Shown piece after piece: positions 48,415 to 58,457 of a stretch of 64,000 nucleotides of DNA. The position numbers and the translations under genes are program-made. This stretch comes from Bacilli bacterium. GTDB lineage: Bacteria; Bacillota_I; Bacilli_A; ML615J-28; CAG-698. The notes beneath the pieces were generated by a model. The model was not told the origin of the DNA. It worked only from the letters and a program-made list of their open reading frames with translations, and made no database searches. The stretch's first letter is position 1, and every line of letters starts with the position of its first letter. The stretch lies in assembly GCA_017617065.1 (NCBI GenBank), contig JAFZWP010000001.1:1-64000 (forward strand), read 5' to 3'.

Positions 48415-49340
48415 TATAATACCTTTAATAAATCGCACAGCATGCATTTATCACTATCTGCATAACATCTATATAATTGAGAATGTCCACATTCTGTTAA
48501 GATTTGTTTATTTTCAAGGGTTGGTTTTTGGTGTAACTCTTTCTTTGTTTTATTTTTATAATATAACGTATCTCTATTCCATAAACCAGTATATTTAAAC
48601 TGTGAAGAATTAGTAACTGATTGGATTAATCTTTGTACTATCTCATTTTGATTTATACTTTTGAGATACTTTATAAACCTAAATAATGATTCTCTAGTGA
48701 AGAAAAAATCAGGCACTTCTTTTCCAGTATTTATTTTGTGTGGATATAATAAAGATAATTCTGTATGCGGAAAATTAGCTTTTTGATAATCAAACAAGTT
48801 AAAAGTGCCATTTAAATGAGCATCTATTAAATATTGTGTTAAACAAGTTTGAACAAGAGGTATCATACCATACTTATCATATACTAAATTAGTATTTTTT
48901 ATCATAGATTGTAAACTTTCTTCTGTATGAAATCTATATTTAAGATCCCATGAAAAATTAAGGTTTACTTGATCCAACAAATCATATTTTTTAAATAAAT
49001 CTAATGTAGGTTCTAGTAATATTTTAGAATCATAAATACCATTAGTAACAGTTGAATAGATAGCTTTTTTATTAGGAAGAATTATAATATTAATTATATC
49101 TTCAATTAATTCTAAAAAAGCTTTTTTAACCTCTTCAGATTCTGTATAATAAATCTCTCCTCCTAATAAAGAAATGCCATCTGAAAATTGATTTTTCCAG
49201 TCAATTGTTTTAATATTTTCCCGTACAGAAGCTATCATATTTAACCGTTTAGCAACTGTTTTATATTCTCGATCCATTAACAGACAAAAATCACAGCTAT
49301 TTGTACAGTTTGACCATAAACCATATTGAACCATAGACAT
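48414..49340 (-). CDS. Radical SAM enzyme, cluster paralogue 4
   Basis: 308 residues. YGLWSNCTNSCDFCLLMDRE holds CxxxCxxC; SLLGGEIYY replaces the usual F-F after GGE; FSWDLKYRF is the family Y/W-D-x-x-x-R-F motif; FFFTRESLFRFIKYL; C-terminal CGHSQLYRCYADSDKCMLC. It follows the second carbamoyltransferase by only 2 bases. Closest to paralogue 5 (FSDGISLLGGE shared). Confidence 0.87.
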   Translation of the reverse strand: MSMVQYGLWSNCTNSCDFCLLMDREYKTVAKRLNMIASVRENIKTIDWKNQFSDGISLLGGEIYYTESEEVKKAFLELIEDIINIIILPNKKAIYSTVTNGIYDSKILLEPTLDLFKKYDLLDQVNLNFSWDLKYRFHTEESLQSMIKNTNLVYDKYGMIPLVQTCLTQYLIDAHLNGTFNLFDYQKANFPHTELSLLYPHKINTGKEVPDFFFTRESLFRFIKYLKSINQNEIVQRLIQSVTNSSQFKYTGLWNRDTLYYKNKTKKELHQKPTLENKQILTECGHSQLYRCYADSDKCMLCDLLKVL

Positions 49341-49342
49341 AA

Positions 49343-50992
49343 TTACTTACCACCTAAATTATTAACAATTCGTGGACTAAGAATTTTTTTACCATTAACT
49401 ATTGCATATATAACTTCGCCATGATATTCTAAAAACCTCATTAAATCAGCAAAAGTTTCAACAATAGGTTCACCTTTTCCATTCAACGAAGTATTTATAA
49501 GCATAGGAATACCTGTTCTTTCATAAAAAGCTTCAATTAAATCATACAATTCTGGATTTACTTCTCTTTTTAAATACTGAGGTCGTGCTGTATTATCAAT
49601 ATGACATACTGCTGGTATTTTATGCCTCCATTCTTTTTTTATCACTACATTTTTAAGCATAAAAGGCGATAAATTTTCTGGATTGGGATCTTCAAATATA
49701 TCCAAGTAATACTTATCTAAAACAATTGGAGCTAATGGTCTAAAAGCTTCACGACCTTTGATTTCTTTATTAATAAAATCTAAAGTTACTCTATTTTGAG
49801 GTGAAGCTAACAATGTCCGATGACCCAAGGCTCTTGGACCTGCCTCAGATCTCCCTTGATACCAAGCTATTACACAATTTTCAACTAAATCATCCACAAC
49901 TTCTTGTATATTATAATCTTTTAATAAATTTGTATTAATTTCTCTTAATCTCAAAGGCGTTTTAGAGCGTGGATAATTTACACCTAAATAAACGTGCTCG
50001 ATACGTTTTGTTTCTAAATTTTCTATTAATTTAGCTGCATTCAAATAAGCTGCGCCCAAAGAAATGCCTGCATCATTTGTAGCAGGAAAGCAATAAATAT
50101 GTTTAAACAAACCTTGTTTTTCAATTTCTGCATTTGCTGAACAATTTAGCATACAACCACCTGCAATAACTAAATTTTCTTCATTTGGATCAAAAGATTT
50201 GAGGTATTCAGTTAAATCTAGCAATGTATTATTAAATAAAGCTTGAACTTCACCTGCCGCTCGTATGTAATGAATAGGATCCTTTAATCTCGATTCAAAA
50301 GGATACGGATGCTGAGTTAAATACCAACTAAATAAATTTTCGTGTTTCATTTCTTTAGTTTCTTTATCAAAATTAGAATAATCCCAATCACTTTTATAAT
50401 ATGAAGCTAAACCCATTAATTTACCTTCAGCATTATTACCTAATTCCATTGCTTTAGATGCTTCTGAATATAAATCACCCAAAGAATATTTTCTAGCGTA
50501 TTTCTTTAATTCAATAATACCATCTTTTTTTGAACATTTAAATAAAGTAATTGAATCATCCATATCACCAGAACCATCAACTACTAAACCTAAAGCCGAA
50601 TCAAAGCCAGAAGCATAAAACGAAGCTGCACAATGCTGTTCATGATGATTAGATCTATTAATCGCAGCAAATTTAACATTTGTCCATCGAGTATCAAATT
50701 CTCTTGCACCCACAATTTGTTTTAATGTTAATAAACCTGTATTTGATCCAACAGAAATATCTTGAAAGTCAGTTAAATTACAATAACAAAAATATTCAAT
50801 TTGCTCAGGCGTTATATCTTCGGTTTCTAATACCTTATAAATTACATCTGAAGTAACAACTCCATCAATATGATGGCGATATCGAGAATGTCTTTCTTGT
50901 TCTACAAATACTCTAAGCTCTATACCTTTTAGCAGGGTTACGGAAGCTTCGTGGATACCTTCATTAATAGATAAAATATATGGTTCTGCCAT
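49343..50992 (-). CDS. NodU/CmcH/TobZ-type O-carbamoyltransferase, copy 1
   Basis: 549 residues, two-domain enzyme that uses carbamoyl phosphate to carbamoylate a hydroxyl, usually of a sugar. The N-terminal Kae1-like domain has ILSINEGIHEASVTL, NHHEQHCAASFYASGFD (metal-binding histidines) and VVDGSGDMDD; VIAGGCMLNCSAN follows. The C-terminal domain has WYQGRSEAGPRALGHRTLLA and the LINTSLNGKGEPIV motif. It heads a sub-operon from its own promoter (51001). Related to but clearly distinct from the copy at 54972. Confidence 0.9.
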   Translation of the reverse strand: MAEPYILSINEGIHEASVTLLKGIELRVFVEQERHSRYRHHIDGVVTSDVIYKVLETEDITPEQIEYFCYCNLTDFQDISVGSNTGLLTLKQIVGAREFDTRWTNVKFAAINRSNHHEQHCAASFYASGFDSALGLVVDGSGDMDDSITLFKCSKKDGIIELKKYARKYSLGDLYSEASKAMELGNNAEGKLMGLASYYKSDWDYSNFDKETKEMKHENLFSWYLTQHPYPFESRLKDPIHYIRAAGEVQALFNNTLLDLTEYLKSFDPNEENLVIAGGCMLNCSANAEIEKQGLFKHIYCFPATNDAGISLGAAYLNAAKLIENLETKRIEHVYLGVNYPRSKTPLRLREINTNLLKDYNIQEVVDDLVENCVIAWYQGRSEAGPRALGHRTLLASPQNRVTLDFINKEIKGREAFRPLAPIVLDKYYLDIFEDPNPENLSPFMLKNVVIKKEWRHKIPAVCHIDNTARPQYLKREVNPELYDLIEAFYERTGIPMLINTSLNGKGEPIVETFADLMRFLEYHGEVIYAIVNGKKILSPRIVNNLGGK

Positions 50993-51000
50993 AAAATCTC

Positions 51001-51016
51001 CTTTATATAATAGAAC
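51001..51016 (-). promoter_or_regulatory. Internal phage-type promoter of the radical SAM cluster
   Basis: Minus strand GTTCTATTATATAAAG runs straight into the GGAG of the carbamoyltransferase, giving a very short leader. Confidence 0.55.
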
Positions 51017-51019
51017 AAA

Positions 51020-51949
51020 TTAATTTTTTAAAGTATCTTTAATTTTTGTAATATCACAAAGTATACATTTGTTTGAATCTTTATAGCATTGGTATAATAC
51101 AGAATGTCCACAATCTGGATTTATAATTTCTTTACCATCCGATAATTTTGGCTCTATCTCCATGCTCCAATCTTCATTAATATAAAGACCTGTATATTTA
51201 AATATAGATGAATTAGTTATAGAATAATAATAATTCATAAAATTTTCAAAATAATTAGCTTTTAACCACTTAAGAAACTTAATAAATTTGTCTCTAGTAA
51301 ATTGAAAATCATCTAATACTTTACCAGTATGCACTTCATGGGGATATAAAAATTCAACGATGGAATTTGGTACTATTTTATTTTGAAATTCGCTTATATC
51401 AAACTCTTTATTATTAATCATATCTATTAAATAACTAGTTACAACCATTTGAGCACCGATACGATAATTATATCTTTCTGAAAACTTACGCATATTATCT
51501 AAACATAACAATCTAGATTCTTCACTATGAAAACGATATTTTAAATCATATGAAAAGTTAACATCTACAAATTGAATACCTGCTCTTTCTACAATATGAT
51601 CTATTACTCTAAATAAAAACTCTGGTTTATATATACCGTTAGTAACTGTCGAATATTTACAGCATTTATCTTTATTTGGTAATAATATTTTATCTATAAT
51701 ATGATCAATTAATTCCATAAACTTATTTTGTACATCTGGATCTGTAATAAAATATAATTCACCACCTAATAAAGAAATACCATCAGAGAATTGTGTTTTC
51801 CACCTTTCTCCAACATAATCTATATTTTCAATAATTTGATCAATTCTTTGGATCATTTCTTCTTTGTTTAATATACGCTTTCTATATATTAAACAAAAAT
51901 CACATTGATTAGAGCAGTTATTCCAAAGATCATATTGTATCATTGCCAT
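51020..51949 (-). CDS. Radical SAM enzyme, cluster paralogue 5
   Basis: 309 residues. YDLWNNCSNQCDFCLIYRKR with CxxxCxxC; SLLGGELYF; FSYDLKYRF; FQFTRDKFIKFLKWL; C-terminal CGHSVLYQCYKDSNKCILC, where the family Asp of D-S-D is Asn. It follows the DegT gene by 9 bases. Confidence 0.87.
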   Translation of the reverse strand: MAMIQYDLWNNCSNQCDFCLIYRKRILNKEEMIQRIDQIIENIDYVGERWKTQFSDGISLLGGELYFITDPDVQNKFMELIDHIIDKILLPNKDKCCKYSTVTNGIYKPEFLFRVIDHIVERAGIQFVDVNFSYDLKYRFHSEESRLLCLDNMRKFSERYNYRIGAQMVVTSYLIDMINNKEFDISEFQNKIVPNSIVEFLYPHEVHTGKVLDDFQFTRDKFIKFLKWLKANYFENFMNYYYSITNSSIFKYTGLYINEDWSMEIEPKLSDGKEIINPDCGHSVLYQCYKDSNKCILCDITKIKDTLKN

Positions 51950-51958
51950 AATTAAATC

Positions 51959-53059
51959 CTATTTTGCATATTCTAATACTTTTTTGGCTATATATTCTCT
52001 ATCTTGTTCTGTAATCCACCAACCAACAGGAATACAAAGATGTGTTCTATTAAAAGATTCAACTCCAGGCAAATCTCTTTTAAACTCAGCAAACATACTA
52101 TGAGTATCATTTCTAGAATGTACTTTAGATGTCATAATACCTTCTTCTTTCAATTTCCACATTAATTCATCTCTATTTTCTACATGAATAGTATATAACC
52201 AATAAGACGATTTACCATTTGGATTTTCTGGTACATATTTAATCTTACCTTCAAATATAGAATCATAATATTTAGCATTGTCTCTATGCTTATTTACAAT
52301 TTCATCTAAATATTTAAAACTTTTAATGCCAATGGTTGCAGCAAGATCATTCATGTGAAACTTATAACCTGCTTCTGGAATATCTAATTCACATCTAAGA
52401 TCTATACCTTCTCTGATTGTTCTATCTACACCATACCATCTTAAAAGCTTAGCTCTTTCATAATCTTCCTTATTTTTACAAATTAAACAACCACCATCAC
52501 CACACGTAATGTGTTTAATAGCTTGAAATGAGTGCATAGCAAAGTCTGAATAATATCCAAAAGGTTTACCTTTGTATTCCATACCCAATGAATGTGCACC
52601 ATCTTCTACTAATTTAAGATCATGTTCTTTACATATATTTGAAATTTCTTCTATATCACAAGGATTTCCACCCCAATGTACTATAGAAACTGCATCTGCA
52701 TAATAATAATCCAGAGCTTCTTTTAATGTTTGTGATGTAATATTACCAGTAATCGGATCTACATCTACCCAACCAATTTTTCCACCATTAAGAACAATAG
52801 GATTATTAGTAGCAGTACAAGTAATAGGTGTAGTTAAAACTCTTTTAAGCTTAGTATTACCTATAATCATATGATAAGCAAGATGTAAAGCAGAAGTACC
52901 AGAATTAGTAGTTAATACATTTTCTGTTTGAAGATACTTTTTAAGCAGCTCTTCAAACTCCAATACTCTAGGACCTTCACCAATAAAACCACTGTGTAAA
53001 GTTTCCAATAAAGGTTTATCAACATCTTCTGGCATAAAAACTTTAAACAAAGGAATCAT
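51959..53059 (-). CDS. DegT/DnrJ/EryC1 sugar aminotransferase, copy 1
   Basis: 366 residues, PLP-dependent transaminase that adds an amino group to keto-sugar nucleotides. Start IPLFKVFMPEDVDKPLLETL, TNSGTSALHLAYH (PLP phosphate region), EDGAHSLG (Asp for the pyridine ring) and HSFQAIKHITCGDGG (Schiff-base lysine). It overlaps the dehydratase gene by 17 bases; RmlB followed by a DegT enzyme is the standard first pair of aminodeoxysugar pathways. Confidence 0.92.
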   Translation of the reverse strand: MIPLFKVFMPEDVDKPLLETLHSGFIGEGPRVLEFEELLKKYLQTENVLTTNSGTSALHLAYHMIIGNTKLKRVLTTPITCTATNNPIVLNGGKIGWVDVDPITGNITSQTLKEALDYYYADAVSIVHWGGNPCDIEEISNICKEHDLKLVEDGAHSLGMEYKGKPFGYYSDFAMHSFQAIKHITCGDGGCLICKNKEDYERAKLLRWYGVDRTIREGIDLRCELDIPEAGYKFHMNDLAATIGIKSFKYLDEIVNKHRDNAKYYDSIFEGKIKYVPENPNGKSSYWLYTIHVENRDELMWKLKEEGIMTSKVHSRNDTHSMFAEFKRDLPGVESFNRTHLCIPVGWWITEQDREYIAKKVLEYAK

Positions 53060-54071
53060 GAGTTACTCCTTTTACATACCATTCAACCGTTTTTTTAATG
53101 CTTTCATCAAAGCTTGCTTCTGGTTTCCATCCCAATTCATTTCTAATTTTAATTGCATTTATAGCATACCTAAAATCATGTCCTACTCTATCTTTAGTAA
53201 ATATAATTAAATCCTCATATTTACCTTTCTGCCTAGGCTTTAACTCATCTAATATATTACAAATAATTTTAATAATAGTTAAATTGTTTATTTCATTATT
53301 ACAACCAATGTTATAAGTTTCACCCGGCTTACTTGTATGATATATTAAATCAATTGCTTTACAATGATCTAAAACATATAACCAATCTCTTACGTTTTTA
53401 CCTGTGCCATAAACAGTAATAGGCTGTTCAGTTAATGCTAGTTCAACTACACGAGGAACCAGTTTTTCTTTATGTTGATTTGGACCATAATTATTTGAAC
53501 AATTAGATTTTGTTGTATTTAATCCAAATGTTTTAAAATATGATTGAACTAATAAATCTGCGCTGGCTTTACTTACTGAATATGGATTAGTCGGTGCATA
53601 CGGTGTTGTTTCAGAAAAAGATCCAGTTTCCCCCAAAGCTCCATATACTTCATCTGTCGAAATATAATGAAACCTACAATCTTCATACCCTTGTTTTACT
53701 ATACTTGGACCTTCCATCCAATATTTATATGCACTATCCAATAAATTAAAAGTACCTTGTATATTTGTTTTAAGAAATAATTCGGGATTATTTATTGAAT
53801 TATCTACATGACTTTCTGCTGCAAAATGAATTACCCCTCTTATATCATATTCTTTAAACAACTGAGATATTAATTCTTTATCACAAACATCACCTTTTAT
53901 AAATTTATAATTAGGTAAAGCTTCACATTCTTTTAAACTATCTAAATTACTAGCATAGGTAAGATTATCTAAATTAATAATATTATATTCAGGATACTTA
54001 TTACAAAAATAAGGAACAAAATTAGATCCTATAAAACCTGCGCCACCTGTAATTAAAATAGTCTTAGCCAT
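53043..54071 (-). CDS. rmlB: dTDP-glucose 4,6-dehydratase
   Basis: 342 residues, extended short-chain dehydrogenase making dTDP-4-keto-6-deoxyglucose. NAD-binding ITGGAGFIGSNF; ISTDEVYGALG with the catalytic Thr-Asp-Glu; YSVSKASADLLVQ with the Tyr-x-x-x-Lys pair; NNYGPNQHKEKLVP typical of RmlB. It overlaps genes on both sides. It sets the likely substrate class of the cluster: a dTDP-linked 4-keto-6-deoxyhexose. Confidence 0.92.
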   Translation of the reverse strand: MAKTILITGGAGFIGSNFVPYFCNKYPEYNIINLDNLTYASNLDSLKECEALPNYKFIKGDVCDKELISQLFKEYDIRGVIHFAAESHVDNSINNPELFLKTNIQGTFNLLDSAYKYWMEGPSIVKQGYEDCRFHYISTDEVYGALGETGSFSETTPYAPTNPYSVSKASADLLVQSYFKTFGLNTTKSNCSNNYGPNQHKEKLVPRVVELALTEQPITVYGTGKNVRDWLYVLDHCKAIDLIYHTSKPGETYNIGCNNEINNLTIIKIICNILDELKPRQKGKYEDLIIFTKDRVGHDFRYAINAIKIRNELGWKPEASFDESIKKTVEWYVKGVTHDSFV

Positions 54072-54981
54072 GCATTGTATCCTTTATTCTTTGTAAATCA
54101 TCATACATTAGAATATCCGAATCAATATAATCTGATTGGTTTATTCTTCCATATGGAAGTTGTTTATCATGTCCATGTCTAATATATTGAATAAAATGAT
54201 TTGTATTATCAAGCATATATAGCTCGTTAAAGAAAATATTATAATTACATATATCTTCTATTCTAAACCAATTATTTTCTAAACCAGTCTTAACCCATTT
54301 CAAAAAAGTTGCTCGTTTTGGAAAAAAGCCCGAAACATGCTCTTCCATTTCAAACTTATCTTTATAGTAAAAACCACTATTAAGATCACTATAATCTATT
54401 GCAGAATCATAGGTTTCTTTAAACCATTCATAATTAAATTCACCCGATAAACATTTTTCACAAAAATCTTGAGTGGGTAATATTTCAACATGTGTTTGTA
54501 AGTCAGAATAATTTTGTTTAATATATAGCATATTATAATGCCATATTCTTTCTTTTTCTTCTGTATTAAATCTATATTTACTATCATAAGAAGTACACAA
54601 TTCAAATCTATTTAATAAACCAGATAATTTAATCATATCTAGTATTTGATACATTTTGCTATTATCTTCTGCTAATAAATTAGATGTAAAGTTTATTTGA
54701 TTAATTTTCTTATCTTGTAATAAATATATACATAATTCGAATAGCTTAAAAAACTCTCTAAATACCTCTTCATCTTCTATTTGATTACCAAATAACTCAC
54801 CACCGATAAAACCAATTTTATCATAATAATCATAATTAAGTCTTACTAATTTGTATCTTACTTCTTTTAATATTCTAATTTTATCTTCTTCAGATGAACA
54901 AGGAAGACCTTTGTTAAAGCAAAAGTTACATCCATTCGTACAATTTTTCCAAAGTTCAAATTGAATATTATTTAAAGACAT
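54064..54981 (-). CDS. Radical SAM enzyme, cluster paralogue 6
   Basis: 305 residues. FELWKNCTNGCNFCFNKGLP with CxxxCxxC; FIGGELFGNQ; TSYDSKYRF; FFPKRATFLKWVKTG. The C-terminal cysteines of paralogues 1-5 are absent; only the Y-I-D-S-D motif remains (SDYIDSDILMYDDLQRI). It belongs to a second subtype with paralogues 7 and 8. Confidence 0.87.
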   Translation of the reverse strand: MSLNNIQFELWKNCTNGCNFCFNKGLPCSSEEDKIRILKEVRYKLVRLNYDYYDKIGFIGGELFGNQIEDEEVFREFFKLFELCIYLLQDKKINQINFTSNLLAEDNSKMYQILDMIKLSGLLNRFELCTSYDSKYRFNTEEKERIWHYNMLYIKQNYSDLQTHVEILPTQDFCEKCLSGEFNYEWFKETYDSAIDYSDLNSGFYYKDKFEMEEHVSGFFPKRATFLKWVKTGLENNWFRIEDICNYNIFFNELYMLDNTNHFIQYIRHGHDKQLPYGRINQSDYIDSDILMYDDLQRIKDTMHG

Positions 54982-56597
54982 TCTTTATCCTTTACTGTAA
55001 CAATATATTGACCATTAAATACACAATAATCGACAAGTGGGTTTTTTCTCAAGAAATCTATCAAATCTTTAGGTGTTTCTATAATCGGATCTCCTTTAGC
55101 ATTTAAAGAAGTATTAATTAAACAAGGAATACCTGTTTCTTCATAATAATCATCCATCAATCTATATAACCTAGGATTTATTTCTTTTTTGAGATATTGT
55201 GGTCTTGCTGTATTATCAGTATGCGTAATAGAAGGCAATTTATCACGCCATTCTTCTTTAACCAATACTGTTTTGAGCATATATTGTGATAAATTTTCGG
55301 GATTTGGATCATCAAATATTTCGGTATATCTATTATCATTACAGACCGGAGCTAAAGGTCTATAAGATTCTCTTCCTTTAATATTTATACTTAACTTAGT
55401 AAATATATCAATTGTATGAGGAGATGCTAACAAAGATCTATGACATAATGCTCTAGGACCTACTTCTGATCTACCTTGATACCAAGCAATTACACCATTA
55501 TTTCTTAAAGTGTTTATAATCTTTTCTTCGTTATATTTTTCTACAATAACAGCATCTTTATTTATATATTCATATACATCTTCTATTCTATAATCAAGAC
55601 CTAAATAACAACTAAGATTATTACAATTTGTTTTTTGATGTAATACTTCTTCTAAATAATACAAACCTTTACCAATTGCTTGACCTTCATCGTGAGGTTC
55701 TGTAAAACAATATATATTTTTAAATAAGCCAGATTTATCCAATAAACCATTAGAAGTACAATTAAGAAAAGTACCACCAGATAAGCATAGATTTTCTTCT
55801 TCTGGATAATATTTCTTAACCATTTTAGCTAATTGTAAAATCATATTATTTAAATCATCTTGTACTTTTGAAGCAAAATCCGCTTTTTCAATAAATGAAT
55901 CACCTGTAATATATTTGTTATCTATCCAATATGCTTTTAATTCATCTTCTATATCTTGTAAAGAGGGGTTTTCAATATTTTTATTATATTTTAATCGTTC
56001 TAATATTTCACTAGTAATAACTCTATTATGACCATCAATTTTAATAGGAAATAAGCCTTTTTCATTACCCCAGGAAGCTAATCCCATAAATTTACCTTCT
56101 GAAGATCTACCTGTAACTAAATTAGCTGCCGTTTCATAATATACACCTAATGAATGCCAAAAATCAAACGATTTAAGAGTTTTAATACCCTCTTGTCTAA
56201 TTGCATGTGCTAAAGTAATTGCTTCACCTCTACCACCAATACCATCACAACATATACAACAAGCATGTTCAAAATCGGATGTATAAAATGATCCAGCAAT
56301 ATGTGCTAAATGATGATTAGCTTCATCTGTAATAACTATTTTATTTTTATCTATATTATATCTCGTATAATCGAAGGTTTCAGGTATTAACCAACAATCT
56401 ATATCTTGTATACCTAAATTTCTATATATAAGTACTGCTTCTATAATGCCAAAATTTACTGGTTCATTAATAGCATGCTTATTTCTACTTATTCTTTCTA
56501 CTGGCATACAAACAGTACAAATACCATCTTCAAACAATGCTATAGTAGCATCATGATTTGAGCAACTTTCTAATCCATGTATAGATACCAATTTCAT
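54972..56597 (-). CDS. NodU/CmcH/TobZ-type O-carbamoyltransferase, copy 2
   Basis: 541 residues. VSIHGLESCSNHDATIALFE, NHHLAHIAGSFYTSDFEHAC (metal-site histidines), CCDGIGGRGEAI, LSGGTFLNCTSNG and WYQGRSEVGPRALCHRSLLA give the full family signature. The last block, LINTSLNAKGDPIIETP, closes the C-terminal domain. It overlaps paralogue 6 by 10 bases. Two diverged copies suggest two carbamoylation steps or two acceptors. Confidence 0.9.
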   Translation of the reverse strand: MKLVSIHGLESCSNHDATIALFEDGICTVCMPVERISRNKHAINEPVNFGIIEAVLIYRNLGIQDIDCWLIPETFDYTRYNIDKNKIVITDEANHHLAHIAGSFYTSDFEHACCICCDGIGGRGEAITLAHAIRQEGIKTLKSFDFWHSLGVYYETAANLVTGRSSEGKFMGLASWGNEKGLFPIKIDGHNRVITSEILERLKYNKNIENPSLQDIEDELKAYWIDNKYITGDSFIEKADFASKVQDDLNNMILQLAKMVKKYYPEEENLCLSGGTFLNCTSNGLLDKSGLFKNIYCFTEPHDEGQAIGKGLYYLEEVLHQKTNCNNLSCYLGLDYRIEDVYEYINKDAVIVEKYNEEKIINTLRNNGVIAWYQGRSEVGPRALCHRSLLASPHTIDIFTKLSINIKGRESYRPLAPVCNDNRYTEIFDDPNPENLSQYMLKTVLVKEEWRDKLPSITHTDNTARPQYLKKEINPRLYRLMDDYYEETGIPCLINTSLNAKGDPIIETPKDLIDFLRKNPLVDYCVFNGQYIVTVKDKECL

Positions 56598-56598
56598 T

Positions 56599-57477
56599 TT
56601 ATATCAACTTAAAGTTATCTACATTTAAATTTTCTTCTGAATATTTATCCAAAAGGGTTTTTTCTTTAAGAATACTTCTTAATTCATCCAAAGATTTGGT
56701 TGATAAATTCTTTAAAATATCTTTATCCATCAATCTCATAAATCTTAAATTCAAAGCTTCCATAGTAGCCAAATCTGAACGTATTCTTCTTTCCATTTCA
56801 AGAATATCTGTCGAAATTTCTACTAATGTTTCAACAGGTTTATCTATCTTATCTTCATCTGTATAATATCTACTGCTTGTATTATGATTATGTCTAATAT
56901 AATGATAAAATGAAGCTTCTTCTAAGTCCATTTTCATTACTCTAGCACCAGGAATCTGTTTAACATCATTAGTTATTTGTACATCTTCAAATAATACATT
57001 TTTATAACCTATCTTATTATCAACCAAAGTTTTTCTTTTAAATAATTGTGCCCAAAGACCATCATTAACATTACCAAATATATATGCAGGTAAATAATCA
57101 ACCGAACCATAAAAATGTGTAATAGAATAACCCAAACATAAATCTAAATTATTTTTAACTGAAAAATTATACATTTTTTCATAAAAATCAAGATCTAAAA
57201 AATCATCAGAATCTACTAAGCTTACATATTCGCCTTGTGCTAAAGCTAAACCTTTGTTATATGTATCACTTATACCCAAATTCTTTTCATTTAGTATTAC
57301 TTTTATTCGATTATCTTTTTTTGCGTATTCTTGAATAACTTCTCTAGTACCATCTGTACTATAATCATCTATAATAATCAACTCGAGATCAGTAAGAGTC
57401 TGCTTTAATACAGATTCAATAAATTTATGTACTAAATGACCAGGATTATATGTTCCTGTTATTACAGATACTTTCAT
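56599..57477 (-). CDS. GT2-family glycosyltransferase
   Basis: 292 residues. VSVITGTYNPGHLVHKFIES, LELIIIDDYSTDGTREV and SLVDSDDFLDL (metal-binding DxD) are GT-A/GT2 hallmarks. The C-terminal third is a charged helical tail (MERRIRSDLATMEALNLRFM). It lies one base upstream of the carbamoyltransferase. Confidence 0.9.
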   Translation of the reverse strand: MKVSVITGTYNPGHLVHKFIESVLKQTLTDLELIIIDDYSTDGTREVIQEYAKKDNRIKVILNEKNLGISDTYNKGLALAQGEYVSLVDSDDFLDLDFYEKMYNFSVKNNLDLCLGYSITHFYGSVDYLPAYIFGNVNDGLWAQLFKRKTLVDNKIGYKNVLFEDVQITNDVKQIPGARVMKMDLEEASFYHYIRHNHNTSSRYYTDEDKIDKPVETLVEISTDILEMERRIRSDLATMEALNLRFMRLMDKDILKNLSTKSLDELRSILKEKTLLDKYSEENLNVDNFKLI

Positions 57478-57490
57478 ATTTAACCTTTTG

Positions 57491-57509
57491 CTTATTATAT
57501 AATATGAAC
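57491..57509 (-). promoter_or_regulatory. Possible internal promoter
   Basis: Minus strand GTTCATATTATATAATAAG in the only sizeable gap (71 bases) of the cluster; a variant of the phage-type motif. Confidence 0.4.
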
Positions 57510-57548
57510 TTTAAAGATTTTATCAAAAAATTAACTTTTTTTCCAAAG

Positions 57549-58457
57549 TTATTGCAGAGCTATTCGTTTAATATCTTCAAATATATCTTTATCGGAATCT
57601 ATATAACCAAAATCTTTCTTTTCACGACCCATAGCATCATTTTCAAATTCTCTATATTTAATAACTACAGATCCATAGTCTTCATTTGTCATTAATGTTT
57701 CATCACCGGCATTAGTACCTATAAATAATTGTGTTATATCCATTAAATTATTATCTTTTAAATATTTACAGAAATTAATAAAATTCTTACGCCTCAAGAA
57801 AAAACCGGGTGATGTTTTTTCAAACTCTTCTTTTGTCATAAATTTAAATCCAGTGTATGGCTGATTGAAATTAATAGACCCATTCCACCACTTTAAAAAC
57901 TTAATTAAATCAAAACTACCATCTAAAGTGGCTGTACATAAATTATCGGTTAATATAAATTCGCAATGATAAGTTATATTAGGAAATAATCTTTTTAATT
58001 CTTCTACATTAAATCTCCACCAGTCTTCAGAATTAGGTCTATTAAATCTACCTTTATTATCATATGAAGTAGTTATTAATATTTTACTTTCGGATACTCC
58101 ATTATCTATTAAATATCTCAAATAATATCTAACTTCTGTAGTATCTGGATATATTAAATTCGTAGTTATGCATAAAGTACCTATATTACCTTCTTTAACC
58201 TTTTCTATTAATATATCTAAAAATTCAATAAATTCTTTTTTAATTTGTAATGTTTCAATAGATCCATCAAATAATTCACCGCCCAAAAATCCGACAGCGG
58301 AAGCATTTTGTATATTTTTAGCTCTTTCTTTAAATACCTCAAAATTGCGTTTTACAGTAGCTGGTGATTCTTCCATAAACTTATCCACACAGAATGTACA
58401 ATAATTCTTACAAGTTTTCCATAATTCAAATAAAATAAGATCTCTTTTATTATACAT
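57549..58457 (-). CDS. Radical SAM enzyme, cluster paralogue 7
   Basis: 302 residues. FELWKTCKNYCTFCVDKFME with CxxxCxx[35 protein letters not shown]. The C-terminal cysteines are absent but GYIDSDKDIFEDIKRI is kept, as in paralogues 6 and 8. Confidence 0.87.
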   Translation of the reverse strand: MYNKRDLILFELWKTCKNYCTFCVDKFMEESPATVKRNFEVFKERAKNIQNASAVGFLGGELFDGSIETLQIKKEFIEFLDILIEKVKEGNIGTLCITTNLIYPDTTEVRYYLRYLIDNGVSESKILITTSYDNKGRFNRPNSEDWWRFNVEELKRLFPNITYHCEFILTDNLCTATLDGSFDLIKFLKWWNGSINFNQPYTGFKFMTKEEFEKTSPGFFLRRKNFINFCKYLKDNNLMDITQLFIGTNAGDETLMTNEDYGSVVIKYREFENDAMGREKKDFGYIDSDKDIFEDIKRIALQ